From contig JAUNWI010000007.1 in NCBI GenBank assembly GCA_030540395.1, positions 1 through 64,000 of the forward strand: a DNA stretch of 64,000 nt, read 5' to 3'. Shown in pieces: positions 34,223-43,768 of the stretch; the stretch's first letter is position 1, and each line of letters begins with the position of its first letter. The stretch is from Phascolarctobacterium sp. Its GTDB lineage: Bacteria; Bacillota; Negativicutes; Acidaminococcales; Acidaminococcaceae. Below the pieces are notes generated by a model. The model had not been told where the DNA came from, made no database searches, and saw only the letters and a list, made by a program, of their open reading frames with translations. Both the position numbers and the translations under genes were made by a program.

Positions 34223-35026
34223 ATGAAAAAAGAACGCTTAGACGCATTACTAATGAATAGAGCCTTGTTCGAAAGCCGTGCCAAGGCTCAGGCCGCCATT
34301 ATGGCCGGGCAGGTGCTGGTGAATGAGCAAAAAATTGACAAACCGGGTACGCCTGTGGCTCCTGATGTGCAGATTCGCCTGCTGGGCAACAAGCTGCCCT
34401 TTGTTAGCCGGGGCGGCCTCAAGCTGGCCAAGGCATTGCAAATCTTCCCCATTAGCGTGGAGGGTAAGGTGGTGGCCGATATTGGCGCCTCCACCGGTGG
34501 CTTCACCGACTGCGCTCTGCAAAATGGTGCCGCCAAGGTTTATGCCATTGATGTGGGCTACGGCCAGCTGGCCTGGAAGCTGCGCAGTGATGAGCGGGTC
34601 ATCAACATGGAGCGGACCAACGTGCGCTATTTGGAGGCGGACAGCCTGCCGGAGCAGGTGGACGCTGCCACCATCGATGTGGCCTTTATCTCCCTAGATA
34701 AAATATTACCCGCAGTGCACAAAATTTTGAAGAGTGATGGCTTTGTCATTGCCCTAATCAAGCCCCAATTTGAAGCGGGCAAGGAAAACGTGGGCAAAAA
34801 GGGTGTTGTCCGTGACGCCAAGGTCCACGAGGAGGTAATTAACAACGTGATTGCCTTTGCCAAGGAAGAGGGCTTTGGCATTGCCGGCCTCGATTTTTCG
34901 CCCATCAAGGGGCCTGAGGGCAATATCGAATATTTGCTGCATTTGACACTGGGCGAGGATGACGCTGTCAGCGCCGCCTATGTGGCCGAGCTAGTGGGTC
35001 GCAGTCACGGAGATTTAGATAAATAA
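34223..35026 (+). CDS. tlyA: TlyA family rRNA (cytidine-2'-O)-methyltransferase
   Basis: S4-domain RNA methyltransferase; family members methylate C1409 of 16S and/or C1920 of 23S rRNA. 267 aa: S4 RNA-binding domain at about 3-65, then a Rossmann-like SAM domain with ADIGASTGGFTDCALQNGA (85-103) and catalytic-region LIKPQFEAG (178-186). The ATG is on the base after the dxs stop. Confidence 0.93.
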   Translation: MKKERLDALLMNRALFESRAKAQAAIMAGQVLVNEQKIDKPGTPVAPDVQIRLLGNKLPFVSRGGLKLAKALQIFPISVEGKVVADIGASTGGFTDCALQNGAAKVYAIDVGYGQLAWKLRSDERVINMERTNVRYLEADSLPEQVDAATIDVAFISLDKILPAVHKILKSDGFVIALIKPQFEAGKENVGKKGVVRDAKVHEEVINNVIAFAKEEGFGIAGLDFSPIKGPEGNIEYLLHLTLGEDDAVSAAYVAELVGRSHGDLDK

Positions 35027-35052
35027 ACCAATAATAGGAGCCGAGGCAAAAG

Positions 35053-35928
35053 ATGAAAGCAAAACGCTTGGGTATTTTCCCTAATTTAAGCAAGGAAAAA
35101 GTGCATATTGCGTTACCGGAATTTGTGGCAATGTGCCGGGATTGGGGCTTGGAGCCCCTGCTGCCCGAGGATGTGGCAGGTGAGTTTGGCTGCGGAGGCT
35201 TCGACAAAAAGCATATTACATATATGCATAATGATTATTTAGAGTCCTTGGATGCGGCGGTAAGCTTGGGTGGCGATGGCACTCTTTTGCAAATGGCTCG
35301 CTACACAGTGCCTGCCGGTGTACCCTCCTTTGGCATCAACTTTGGCAAGCTGGGCTTTTTGGCAGAAATAGATTTGCCCGGCATGCGCAAGGCCATCAGC
35401 AAGCTGGCTCAGGGTAATTACACCATTGAGCGCCGCAAAATGCTGCAGGCTACTGTTATCAGGGAGGGAACTGTGCTGGAAACGGCCCACGCGCTTAACG
35501 ATTTCGTTTTGGCTAAGGGTATGTTCAGCAAGCTGGCCCATCTTAGGATGTTCATCAACGGTAAGCCCTCCGGCCGCTATGCAGCGGATGGCCTGATTAT
35601 TTCCACCGCTACGGGCTCCACGGCTTATTCCTTGTCCGCCGGTGGTCCCTTGGTCATGCCGGAGCTGGATGTGAGTGTGATTACACCTGTGTGCGCCCAT
35701 TCCCTAACGGCTAGAGCCTTGGTGATTCCCCTGTCCGACTGCATTGAGCTGAAGGCAGTGCCCGGCAGCGAAGAAATGATGCTGTCCTGTGATGGGGAAA
35801 ATGTCATCGAGGTGCGGGATGATACCTTTGTGCGGATTGAAAAAAGCCCCTATACCATGAAGCTAATTCGCCTGACAAGTCGCGATTATTACCAGACCTG
35901 GCAGCAAAAGCTCATGCGTAATGTATAA
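35053..35928 (+). CDS. nadK: NAD kinase
   Basis: Phosphorylates NAD to NADP. 291 aa. GGDG at 73-76 (LGGDGTLLQMAR) is the catalytic motif. The second motif reads ALND where many enzymes have NE, and TATGSTAYSLSAGGP is the third. Positioned between tlyA and argR, as yqjF/ppnK-type genes often are. AGGAG stands upstream. Confidence 0.95.
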   Translation: MKAKRLGIFPNLSKEKVHIALPEFVAMCRDWGLEPLLPEDVAGEFGCGGFDKKHITYMHNDYLESLDAAVSLGGDGTLLQMARYTVPAGVPSFGINFGKLGFLAEIDLPGMRKAISKLAQGNYTIERRKMLQATVIREGTVLETAHALNDFVLAKGMFSKLAHLRMFINGKPSGRYAADGLIISTATGSTAYSLSAGGPLVMPELDVSVITPVCAHSLTARALVIPLSDCIELKAVPGSEEMMLSCDGENVIEVRDDTFVRIEKSPYTMKLIRLTSRDYYQTWQQKLMRNV

Positions 35929-35980
35929 AATAAACAGAGATGTAAACGCTGCTTTTATAATGCAAATGAGGTGATAAAAC

Positions 35981-36430
35981 ATGAAAATGACCCGACATGC
36001 AAAAATCAAAGAGATTATCGATAACCATAAGATAGAAACCCAGGAGGATTTGGCCAGCGCTTTGCGTGGCGAGGGTATCGACGTTACCCAAGCCACTGTG
36101 TCTCGGGATATCAAGAAATTAATGCTGGTGAAGGTGCCGGATGCCAATGGTCACTATCATTATGCTTATCCCAAGGAGCATGGCATGATGCTCACCATGG
36201 AGCGCTTGGCCCGTACCTTTCATGACAGCATTGTCAGCGTCCGTGCCTCTGACAGCATGGTTGTCATTCGCTCCCTGCCTGGCACTGCCCAATCCGTAGC
36301 CTTTGCACTGGACTACATGAAATGGCCGGAGATTTTGGGTACCATTGCCGGTGACGACACTGTTTTTGTAGCTATGGAAAATAAGGAGGGCGTGGTGACA
36401 CTGCTCAAGCGCCTGAAGGAATATCGCTAA
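35981..36430 (+). CDS. argR: arginine repressor ArgR
   Basis: Arginine-responsive hexameric repressor. 149 aa: N-terminal winged helix (about 1-72; IDVTQATVSRDIKKLML recognition region) and C-terminal arginine-binding oligomer domain ending GTIAGDDTVFVAME. The classic Firmicute argR-recN neighbourhood. No convincing ARG box pair was seen just upstream. Confidence 0.96.
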   Translation: MKMTRHAKIKEIIDNHKIETQEDLASALRGEGIDVTQATVSRDIKKLMLVKVPDANGHYHYAYPKEHGMMLTMERLARTFHDSIVSVRASDSMVVIRSLPGTAQSVAFALDYMKWPEILGTIAGDDTVFVAMENKEGVVTLLKRLKEYR

Positions 36431-36442
36431 GGCGGTGACAAA

Positions 36443-38146
36443 ATGCTGCAATCATTGCATGTGCACAATTTTGCATTATTAGAGGATGCCCAGGCTGAAT
36501 TTACAGCTGGCTTTAATGTGTTCACCGGTGAAACCGGTGCCGGTAAATCCATTCTTATCGATGCCTTTGGTTTAGTTTTGGGTGGTCGCGCATCGGTGGA
36601 TTATGTGCGCAGTGGCACCGAGGGACTGTGGGTGCAGGCTGTTTTTGATATCAGGGACCAGGAGGACATCAAAAACATTCTGCGCGAGCAGGGCATCGAG
36701 GCGGAGGATGATTTGTTTTTGAAAAGACAAATCAGCGCCGCCGGTAAAAGCCGCGCCCTTATCAACGGGGTGCAGGTGCCCTTGAATGTGCTGAAGCAAA
36801 TCGGTACGGCGCTGGTGGATATCCATGGCCAGCACGAAAATCAAGCCTTGTTAAAGGCTGATGCAGCTCGCGTGGTGACGGACACCTTCGGCGGCGTGGC
36901 CTTGCAGGCCGCTTTGGCAGCCTATAAAAAGGAATATGCGGTTTATGTGGAAGCGCAAAGAGCGCTGGCCCAGCTAGAGCAGGACAACCAAAAGCAGGAT
37001 TTGCTCATGGACCGCTATGCTTGGGAAATCAACGAGATTACTAACGCCAATTTGGTGGTGGGCGAGGAGGATTCCTTGGAGGAGGAAGCCCGCCTGCTGC
37101 AAAATGGCGAACGCATTATCAAGGCTGTGAGCAGTGCCTATGGCCAACTGGATGAAGAGGACGCAGTGCTGTCCCGTCTCGCTCGCGTGCGGGACGAGCT
37201 GCAGTATGCAGCTCGTTACGACGAGCGCTTGCGTACCTTTGCGGAAGCGGTGGACAGCGCCTGGATTAATCTGGAGGATTGTCGCGGGGAGCTGGCCGAC
37301 TACTTGAGCCGCAGCGACTTCAACGAGGAGCGGGCGGTGCAGGTGCAGGAGCGTTTGGACACCATTTATCGCCTGCAGAAAAAGTATGGCGGCAGCACCG
37401 AGGCCGTGTTGGCTTATTTGGAAACTACGCAGGAGAAGCTGGAGCAGCTGCAAAACATTGCAGCTGCGTTAGAAAAGGCGCAGCAGGCGCTGGCGCAGGC
37501 CACCAAGCGGCTGGGCGTTGCCGCAGCCGCGCTGACCAAGGAGCGCCAGCGCAGTGCAGCTGCGCTCAGTGCCAGCATCACCACCCATATCCACGATTTG
37601 GCCATGCCCAATGGTCGCTTTGAGATTGCGCTGACGGCATTGGAGCGCTTCATGCCCACAGGTCGTGATGGGCTGCGCTTTTTGTTCAGCGGCAACCTGG
37701 GTGAGCCGCTGAACGATTTGGAGAAGGTGGCCTCCGGCGGCGAGCTGAGCCGCATTGCCTTGGCCATGAAAACGGTGCTGATGCACACGGCCCAGGTGCC
37801 CACCATGGTGTTCGATGAAATCGACACCGGGGTGGGCGGCGTGACGGCCCAAAAGATGGCGGAAAAAATCGCCGCCATCGCCACCGTGGGGCAGGTGCTG
37901 TGCATCACGCACCTGCCGCAAATCGCAGCCTTCGCCGACAACCACATTTACATCGAAAAGCGCAGCAGCGAGGACCGCACCGCCACAGTGCTGGCGGTTC
38001 TGGACTACAACCAGCGTTTGCAGGAGCTGGTGCGCATGACAGCAGGGGCAACTACCTCCCGTGCCGCATTGGAAAGCGCCACGGAGCTGCTGCTCGCTGC
38101 GGATGGCGTGAAGGCTGACTTGCGCAAGGCAACTTTCAAGGGCTAA
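36443..38146 (+). CDS. recN: DNA repair protein RecN
   Basis: SMC-like ATPase acting early in double-strand break repair. 567 aa. Walker A at 29-36 (GETGAGKS), long coiled coil across the middle, signature ASGGELSRIALAMK near 430 and Walker B MVFDEIDTGVGG near 455. Start twelve bases after argR with a GGCGGTG site. No LexA box was searched for successfully. Confidence 0.96.
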   Translation: MLQSLHVHNFALLEDAQAEFTAGFNVFTGETGAGKSILIDAFGLVLGGRASVDYVRSGTEGLWVQAVFDIRDQEDIKNILREQGIEAEDDLFLKRQISAAGKSRALINGVQVPLNVLKQIGTALVDIHGQHENQALLKADAARVVTDTFGGVALQAALAAYKKEYAVYVEAQRALAQLEQDNQKQDLLMDRYAWEINEITNANLVVGEEDSLEEEARLLQNGERIIKAVSSAYGQLDEEDAVLSRLARVRDELQYAARYDERLRTFAEAVDSAWINLEDCRGELADYLSRSDFNEERAVQVQERLDTIYRLQKKYGGSTEAVLAYLETTQEKLEQLQNIAAALEKAQQALAQATKRLGVAAAALTKERQRSAAALSASITTHIHDLAMPNGRFEIALTALERFMPTGRDGLRFLFSGNLGEPLNDLEKVASGGELSRIALAMKTVLMHTAQVPTMVFDEIDTGVGGVTAQKMAEKIAAIATVGQVLCITHLPQIAAFADNHIYIEKRSSEDRTATVLAVLDYNQRLQELVRMTAGATTSRAALESATELLLAADGVKADLRKATFKG

Positions 38147-38178
38147 CAAAAGATAAAGAAAATCAAACACAAAAGGGC

Positions 38179-38212
38179 GGCTGAGCAGCTTTACTTCGCA
38201 CTAAGCTCAGCC
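38179..38212. other. hairpin between recN and Nudix gene
   Basis: GGCTGAGC (38179-38186) pairs perfectly with GCTCAGCC (38205-38212) around an 18-base loop. No U-run follows, so it may be an mRNA processing or stability element rather than a terminator. Confidence 0.45.
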
Positions 38213-38239
38213 AAGCCATACTATAGAGGTGAAAGCCAA

Positions 38240-38800
38240 ATGTTAAAAAAATTTCACGAAGCTGCCTTGGATGAAATTTACGTGGAGGGCAGTAATGAAG
38301 AAGTATTCAGTGGGCGCCTTTTGAAGGTGCAGCGTGACCATGTCACGCTGCCCAATGGCAGCGACACCACCCGTGAATATATTCGCCATCCCGGCGCCGT
38401 GGCCATCGTGCCCGTGCTGGAGGATGGGCGTGTGGTTTTAGTAAAGCAGTGCCGCTATCCCTTGGGCACGTTGCTGTGGGAAATCCCCGCGGGCAAGCTG
38501 GACCACGGCGAGGCCGAGGATAAGCTGGAGTGCGCGCAGCGGGAGCTGAGCGAGGAAACCGGCTACGAGGCCGAGGAGTGGCAGCATTTGCTTAGCATTG
38601 CCACAACACCGGGCTTTTCGGATGAAATCATTCATTTATACAAGGCATGGGGCCTGAAAAAATTCGCCCAGCACACCGATGAGGACGAGTTCATCGGCGT
38701 TCAGGCCTTTACCCCAGCGGAGCTGCGGCAAATGGTAGCTAACGGGGAGCTGTATGATAGCAAATCCCTGTGCGCCCTGTATGCAGCAGGAATTTTATAA
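38240..38800 (+). CDS. Nudix hydrolase, ADP-ribose pyrophosphatase type
   Basis: Probable ADP-ribose/NDP-sugar diphosphatase. 186 aa with an N-terminal beta segment and the Nudix box around residues 88-112. The box runs G-KLDHG-E, then nine rather than seven residues, then RELSEETGY, so it has a two-residue insertion against the consensus GX5EX7REUXEEXGU. PGFSDEIIHLY after the box is typical of the ADP-ribose branch. Linked to recN upstream and to a DMT transporter that starts two bases after its stop. Confidence 0.88.
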   Translation: MLKKFHEAALDEIYVEGSNEEVFSGRLLKVQRDHVTLPNGSDTTREYIRHPGAVAIVPVLEDGRVVLVKQCRYPLGTLLWEIPAGKLDHGEAEDKLECAQRELSEETGYEAEEWQHLLSIATTPGFSDEIIHLYKAWGLKKFAQHTDEDEFIGVQAFTPAELRQMVANGELYDSKSLCALYAAGIL

Positions 38801-38801
38801 G

Positions 38802-39680
38802 ATGACTCCTGGTAAATATACTTCCTATGTGATTTTGGTCTTGGCGGTGTTCTTCCTTTCCACCTCGGGCATTTTTGCCAAGGTGGCCCAGGCACCCTCG
38901 GGTATCATCGCCTTTTATCGTTTATTAGTGGCAGCAGTAGCTTTGCTGCCTTTACTTTTATGCAAAAGGGAGAATCGCCAGCAGCTGGCGACTTTGCCTC
39001 GCAAGCAGCTGGCCATGGGTGTGCTTTCGGGCTTTATTTTGGCAGTGCATTATGTGCTGTGGTTTGAATCCTTAAAGTTCACCTCAGTTGCCAGCTCCGT
39101 GGTTTTGGTAACCTTGCAGCCCCTGTTCACCATTTTGGGCAGCTATTTGCTGTGGCAGGAGCGCTGCAGCAGGGGAGGTCTCTTGGGCTGCTTACTGGCC
39201 ATCGCCGGTAGCGTGATTATCGGCTGGGGCGATTTTGCCATCAGCTGGCGCGCTTTTGTAGGTGATGTGATGGCCTTGGCGGCAGCGGCGGTCATTGCCG
39301 GCTATTTCCTCATTGGCCAACAGGTGCGGCGCAGCTTGGGTGTAATTCCTTATTCTGTGCTGGGCTACAGCAGTGGCGCCTTTTTCTTGGGCCTGTATAG
39401 CCTTGCCTGCGGGAATGCTTTTACGGGCTACACCCAGCAAACATGGCTGTGCTTTTTGGGCTTGGCCTTGGTTTCCACCATTTTAGGCCAGCTGATTTTC
39501 AACTGGCTGCTGAAATGGCTTTCAGCCAATGTGATTTCCATGAGCATTTTGGGAGAGACCGTGGGCACCTGCTTTTTAGGCTATGTGCTCCTAGGCGAGA
39601 TAATCACCCTACAGCAGCTTGTGGGCATTGTGGGCATCCTGTGCGGCATCGGTATTTTTCTCTACCAAAAGGACAGATAG
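38802..39680 (+). CDS. EamA/DMT superfamily transporter
   Basis: Inner-membrane metabolite exporter-like protein with ten TM segments in two EamA repeats. The ATG at 38802 follows the Nudix stop by one base; an in-frame ATG at 38754 would lie inside the Nudix gene and is rejected. 292 aa. STSGIFAKVAQAPSGIIAFYR near the N-terminus and ILGETVGTCFLGYVLLGE near the C-terminus are typical. Substrate unknown. Confidence 0.88.
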   Translation: MTPGKYTSYVILVLAVFFLSTSGIFAKVAQAPSGIIAFYRLLVAAVALLPLLLCKRENRQQLATLPRKQLAMGVLSGFILAVHYVLWFESLKFTSVASSVVLVTLQPLFTILGSYLLWQERCSRGGLLGCLLAIAGSVIIGWGDFAISWRAFVGDVMALAAAAVIAGYFLIGQQVRRSLGVIPYSVLGYSSGAFFLGLYSLACGNAFTGYTQQTWLCFLGLALVSTILGQLIFNWLLKWLSANVISMSILGETVGTCFLGYVLLGEIITLQQLVGIVGILCGIGIFLYQKDR

Positions 39681-39754
39681 CATGAATGAATGCGAATTAT
39701 TTGGCTCTCTCTATGCAAAATGTTCGATTAGCTCTGAATATTCGCCGCAGGATA

Positions 39755-39783
39755 TTGGACAAATAGGCGAAATGTGTTAAAAT
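39755..39783 (+). promoter_or_regulatory. putative sigma-70 promoter of purL
   Basis: TTGGAC (39755-39760), 17-bp spacer, TAAAAT (39778-39783). No purine riboswitch-like fold was recognised in the about 60-nt leader. Confidence 0.6.
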
Positions 39784-39844
39784 ATATACGAAACTGTAAG
39801 TAATCACCTCGAAATACAATTCGATTGGACTGGAGGCTGTGTAT

Positions 39845-42800
39845 ATGAGTAGTATCAGAAGAATCTATGTGGAGAAGAAGGACGCCTTTGCCGTTGAAGC
39901 CCATGGCTTGCTGGCAGATTTGCGCAACAATTTGGGCATGGGTGCTCTGGAAAACATCCGCATTATTAATCGTTATGATGTTATGGGCCTGAGCGATGAA
40001 GAATTTGCCATGGCCAAGGCATTGGTGCTGTCCGAGCCCCCTGTGGACACTGTTGTGGAAGAAAGCTTGGAGCTGGCTGCTGGCGAAGTGGCCTTTGCGG
40101 TGGAGCTTTTGCCCGGTCAATACGACCAGCGTGAGGACTTTGCCGAGCAGTGCATTCAGCTGATTACCCAAAAGGAGCGCCCCATGGTGGCTGCTGCCAA
40201 GGTTTATGTTTTGCAGGGCAAGCTGTGCGCTGAAGATGTGGAGAAAATCAAGGCTTATTGCATCAACCCCATCGAAGCTCGTGAAGCAGAGCATGCCAAG
40301 CCGGAAACACTGATCAGCACCTGCGAGGAGCCGGAAAAGGTGAAATCCGTGGCAGGCTTTTTGACTATGAGCAAGGACGAGGCGGAAGCTCTGCGCAAGG
40401 AAATGGGCTTGGCTATGAGCCTTGAGGATTTGCTCTGGTGCCAAAAATATTTCAACGAAGAGCATCGTGAGCCCACTATTACGGAAATTCGCGTGCTGGA
40501 TACTTATTGGTCCGATCATTGCCGCCACACTACCTTCATGACCCAAATCGAGGATGTGGACATTGTTCCCGGCACCTTTACCAAGCCCGTCCAAGAAGCT
40601 TATGATAAATATATGGCTGCTCGTGACGCTGTGTATGGCGAAAACACTGAGCGCCCTGTAACCTTGATGGATATTGCCGTTATCGGCATGAAGAAGCTGC
40701 GCAAGGAAGGCAAGCTGGATGATTTGGACCAATCCGAGGAAATCAACGCTTGCTCCATCGTGGTACCCATTGAGGTGGATGGCAAAACCGAGGATTGGCT
40801 GGTGATGTTCAAGAACGAAACCCACAACCATCCTACGGAAATTGAGCCCTTCGGCGGTGCTGCCACTTGCCTGGGCGGTGCTATTCGTGACCCCCTGTCC
40901 GGTCGTTCCTATGTATACCAAGCTATGCGCGTAACCGGCTGCGCTGACCCCCGCACTCCTGTTAGCGAAACCTTGCCGGGCAAGCTGCCTCAACGCAAGA
41001 TTACTATCGGCGCTGCTACCGGCTACAGCTCCTATGGTAACCAAATTGGCTTGGCAACTGGCCATGTACAAGAGTATTATCATGATAAATTCGTAGCAAA
41101 ACGCATGGAAATTGGCGGCGTTATGGGTGCTGCTCCCCGCAGTGCTGTGCGCCGTGAGCGTCCTGCTGCCGGTGATATCGTTATTTTGTTAGGTGGCAAA
41201 ACCGGTCGCGATGGCTGCGGCGGTGCCACTGGCTCCTCTAAGGAGCACACTGTGGACTCTTTGATGAGCTGTGGTGCTGAGGTACAAAAGGGTAATCCGC
41301 CCACTGAGCGCAAGATTCAACGCTTGTTCCGCAATCCCGCTGTAACTGCCATGATTAAGCGCTGCAATGACTTTGGTGCCGGTGGCGTTTCCGTTGCTAT
41401 TGGCGAGCTCACCGATGGCCTTGTTATCGATCTGGACAAGGTTCCGAAAAAATACGAGGGCTTGGACGGCACGGAGCTGGCTATTTCTGAATCCCAAGAG
41501 CGCATGGCTGTGGTTATTGAAGCCTGCAACCGTGATGCTTTCATTAAATATGCTGATGAAGAAAACCTTGAGGCTACTGTGGTGGCCGAGGTTACTGAGG
41601 AGCCGCGCCTAGTTATGTTCTGGCGTGGGGACAAGATTGTGGATTTGTCCCGTGCTTTCTTGGACACCAATGGCGTTGCCCAACACACCAATGTTACTGT
41701 TGCTGAAGAAAAGGCCGAGAATGTTTTCGAGCGCGTGCCTGCTGAGGTAACTGCTGCCGCTGATTTGGAGTCCGCTTGGGTGGCCAATATGGGTCGCCTC
41801 AATGTGTGCAGCCAAAAGGGCTTGTCCGAGCGCTTCGACAGCACCATCGGTCGTGGCACTGTGCTGATGCCCTTTGGTGGCGAGACTCAGCTGACTCCGG
41901 CCGAGGGCATGGTGGGTCGCATCCCTGTGCTCCATGGCAATACCACCGCTGCCAGTGTAATGGCCTGCGGTTATAATCCGGATGTGGCTTGCTGGAGCCC
42001 CTTCCACGGTGCAATGTATGCTGTGACCGAGTCCGTTGTGCGCGCCACTGCTCTTGGTGCTGACCCGGCGAAGCTGCGCTTGACTCTGCAAGAGTACTTC
42101 CCCAAGCTGCACGATTCCACCAGCTGGGGCCAACCCTTCAGCGCCCTTTTAGGTGCTTTCACTACCCTTGATGCTTTGGAGCTGCCTGCCATCGGTGGCA
42201 AGGACTCCATGAGCGGCACCTTTATGGATAAAACTGTTCCGCCCACTCTGGTTTCCTTTGCTGTGGGTGTTATCGATGGCGACAAGGCCGTTTCTGCTGA
42301 GTTCAAGGCAGCAGGGGATGAGGTCATCTTCCTGTCCTGCCCGCGGGACAATGCGGAGGTACTGGATTTCGCCGCTCTGCGCAAGAATTTGACCGCTGTG
42401 CACGCAGCTATGGAGGCTGGCAAGATTAAGGCTGCTGCTGCTATCAAAGAGGGCGGTATTGCAGCACTGGTAACCACCATGGCTATGGGCAACGAGCTGG
42501 GCTTCGAGTTCATCAAACCCTTCCATGATCCAGAAAGTCTCTTCACTTTGCAGCCCGGTGGCATGGTGCTGGAGCTGGCTGCGGGCGTGGACCCGGAGGA
42601 AATTTTCGCCGGTCTGGATTATATGGTGCTGGGTCACACTACTGCAACCGCAGGCATCGCCATCAACGACACGGTTATTGCTGCTGACAAGGCTCTGGCT
42701 GCTTATCGCGAGCCCCTGCAAAAGATTTTCCCGGACAGCCTGCCTAAGGTGGAGGAGCCCGCGGACATCAATATGCCGCTATACACCGCCAAATTGGCTT

Positions 42801-43621
42801 TGACCGCGCCTGTGAATATTGCCAAGCCCCGCGTGTTCATTCCTGTTTTCCCCGGTAACAACTGTGAATACGACAGCGCACGTGCTTTCGAGGCTGCCGG
42901 TGCCGAGGCCAAGACCTTTATTATTCGCAATCTGACCGCTGCTGCCATTGAAGAGTCCGTGGAAGCAATGGTTAAATATATCAACAATTCCCAAATCGTG
43001 ATGATTCCTGGCGGCTTCAGCGCTGGTGACGAGCCGGACGGCAGTGGCAAGTTCATTGCTACTATGTTCCGCAACCCGCGCATCAAGGAAGCTATCAGCG
43101 ATTTGCTGGAGAACCGCGACGGCTTGATGTTGGGCATTTGCAATGGCTTCCAAGCCTTGATTAAGTTGGGTCTTGTGCCTTATGGCGCAATCTGCGATAT
43201 GACCAGTGCTTCTCCCACCTTGACCTTCAACAATATTGGTCGCCACATTTCCCAAATCGTGACCACTCGCGTTGTTTCTAACAAGTCTCCTTGGTTCAGT
43301 CTGTGCGAGCCCGGCGACGAGCATGCTATTGCTGTTTCCCACGGCGAAGGTCGCTTCTATGCACCGGAGGCTACCATTAAAGAGCTTTTTGCTAATGGCC
43401 AAGTAGCAACCCAATATGTGGACGCTGCAGGCGTGCCGACCATGAACACTCCGTTCAATCCCAACGGCAGCTTGTACGCTATCGAGGGCATTACTAGTCC
43501 CGATGGCCGCATCTTAGGCAAGATGGGTCACAGCGAGCGCTTTGCTCCTGGCCTCTTCCGCAACATTGCTGGCGAGAAGGACCAAAAGATTTTCCTCAGC
43601 GGCGTGAACTATTTTAAATAA
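39845..43621 (+). CDS. purL: phosphoribosylformylglycinamidine synthase (single-chain PurL)
   Basis: Converts FGAR and glutamine to FGAM in purine synthesis. The ATG at 39845 has GGAGG eight bases upstream; the GTG at 39839 is too close to it. About 1258 aa, the large form that fuses PurS-like, PurL and PurQ (class I glutaminase) parts. DTYWSDHCRHTTF lies near residue 218 and a nucleotide-binding FKNETHNHPTEIEPFGGA follows. The glutaminase nucleophile is C1099 (GICNGFQ), with H1229 and E1231 (GHSERF) completing the triad. Single-chain PurL is common in Proteobacteria and some Firmicutes. No other pur genes are in the window. Confidence 0.97.
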   Translation: MSSIRRIYVEKKDAFAVEAHGLLADLRNNLGMGALENIRIINRYDVMGLSDEEFAMAKALVLSEPPVDTVVEESLELAAGEVAFAVELLPGQYDQREDFAEQCIQLITQKERPMVAAAKVYVLQGKLCAEDVEKIKAYCINPIEAREAEHAKPETLISTCEEPEKVKSVAGFLTMSKDEAEALRKEMGLAMSLEDLLWCQKYFNEEHREPTITEIRVLDTYWSDHCRHTTFMTQIEDVDIVPGTFTKPVQEAYDKYMAARDAVYGENTERPVTLMDIAVIGMKKLRKEGKLDDLDQSEEINACSIVVPIEVDGKTEDWLVMFKNETHNHPTEIEPFGGAATCLGGAIRDPLSGRSYVYQAMRVTGCADPRTPVSETLPGKLPQRKITIGAATGYSSYGNQIGLATGHVQEYYHDKFVAKRMEIGGVMGAAPRSAVRRERPAAGDIVILLGGKTGRDGCGGATGSSKEHTVDSLMSCGAEVQKGNPPTERKIQRLFRNPAVTAMIKRCNDFGAGGVSVAIGELTDGLVIDLDKVPKKYEGLDGTELAISESQERMAVVIEACNRDAFIKYADEENLEATVVAEVTEEPRLVMFWRGDKIVDLSRAFLDTNGVAQHTNVTVAEEKAENVFERVPAEVTAAADLESAWVANMGRLNVCSQKGLSERFDSTIGRGTVLMPFGGETQLTPAEGMVGRIPVLHGNTTAASVMACGYNPDVACWSPFHGAMYAVTESVVRATALGADPAKLRLTLQEYFPKLHDSTSWGQPFSALLGAFTTLDALELPAIGGKDSMSGTFMDKTVPPTLVSFAVGVIDGDKAVSAEFKAAGDEVIFLSCPRDNAEVLDFAALRKNLTAVHAAMEAGKIKAAAAIKEGGIAALVTTMAMGNELGFEFIKPFHDPESLFTLQPGGMVLELAAGVDPEEIFAGLDYMVLGHTTATAGIAINDTVIAADKALAAYREPLQKIFPDSLPKVEEPADINMPLYTAKLALTAPVNIAKPRVFIPVFPGNNCEYDSARAFEAAGAEAKTFIIRNLTAAAIEESVEAMVKYINNSQIVMIPGGFSAGDEPDGSGKFIATMFRNPRIKEAISDLLENRDGLMLGICNGFQALIKLGLVPYGAICDMTSASPTLTFNNIGRHISQIVTTRVVSNKSPWFSLCEPGDEHAIAVSHGEGRFYAPEATIKELFANGQVATQYVDAAGVPTMNTPFNPNGSLYAIEGITSPDGRILGKMGHSERFAPGLFRNIAGEKDQKIFLSGVNYFK

Positions 43622-43633
43622 GCTCTAATATCT

Positions 43634-43678
43634 AAACCCCTTTCTTTAGCATTTTACTAGAGAAGGGGGTTTGTTATT
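43634..43678 (+). terminator. intrinsic terminator after purL
   Basis: AAACCCC plus TTCTTTAG (43634-43649) pairs with CTAGAGAAGGGGGTTT (43657-43672); a T-rich stretch follows. Confidence 0.85.
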
Positions 43679-43717
43679 TTCGATAGTTAAAAAGTGAAAT
43701 ACTTTTTTGACTAGATG

Positions 43718-43726
43718 TGGTACAAT
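43718..43726 (+). promoter_or_regulatory. extended -10 promoter of the darG-darT pair
   Basis: TGGTACAAT (43718-43726), with TTGACT a few bases upstream at too short a spacing to serve as its -35. The ATG at 43715 falls inside this promoter, which argues for a downstream start of darG. Confidence 0.55.
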
Positions 43727-43768
43727 AATAAGGAAGAAATGGTGCTTTTTTCAGTTTCAAGATACAGG

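Noticed and set aside
39784..39844. Purine riboswitch before purL
   Set aside because: The leader is too short and lacks the paired loops of the purine aptamer.
39728..41083. Minus-strand open frame of 451 codons
   Set aside because: Lies wholly antisense to the unmistakable purL coding frame, has no family motif, and reads as the shadow of biased codons.
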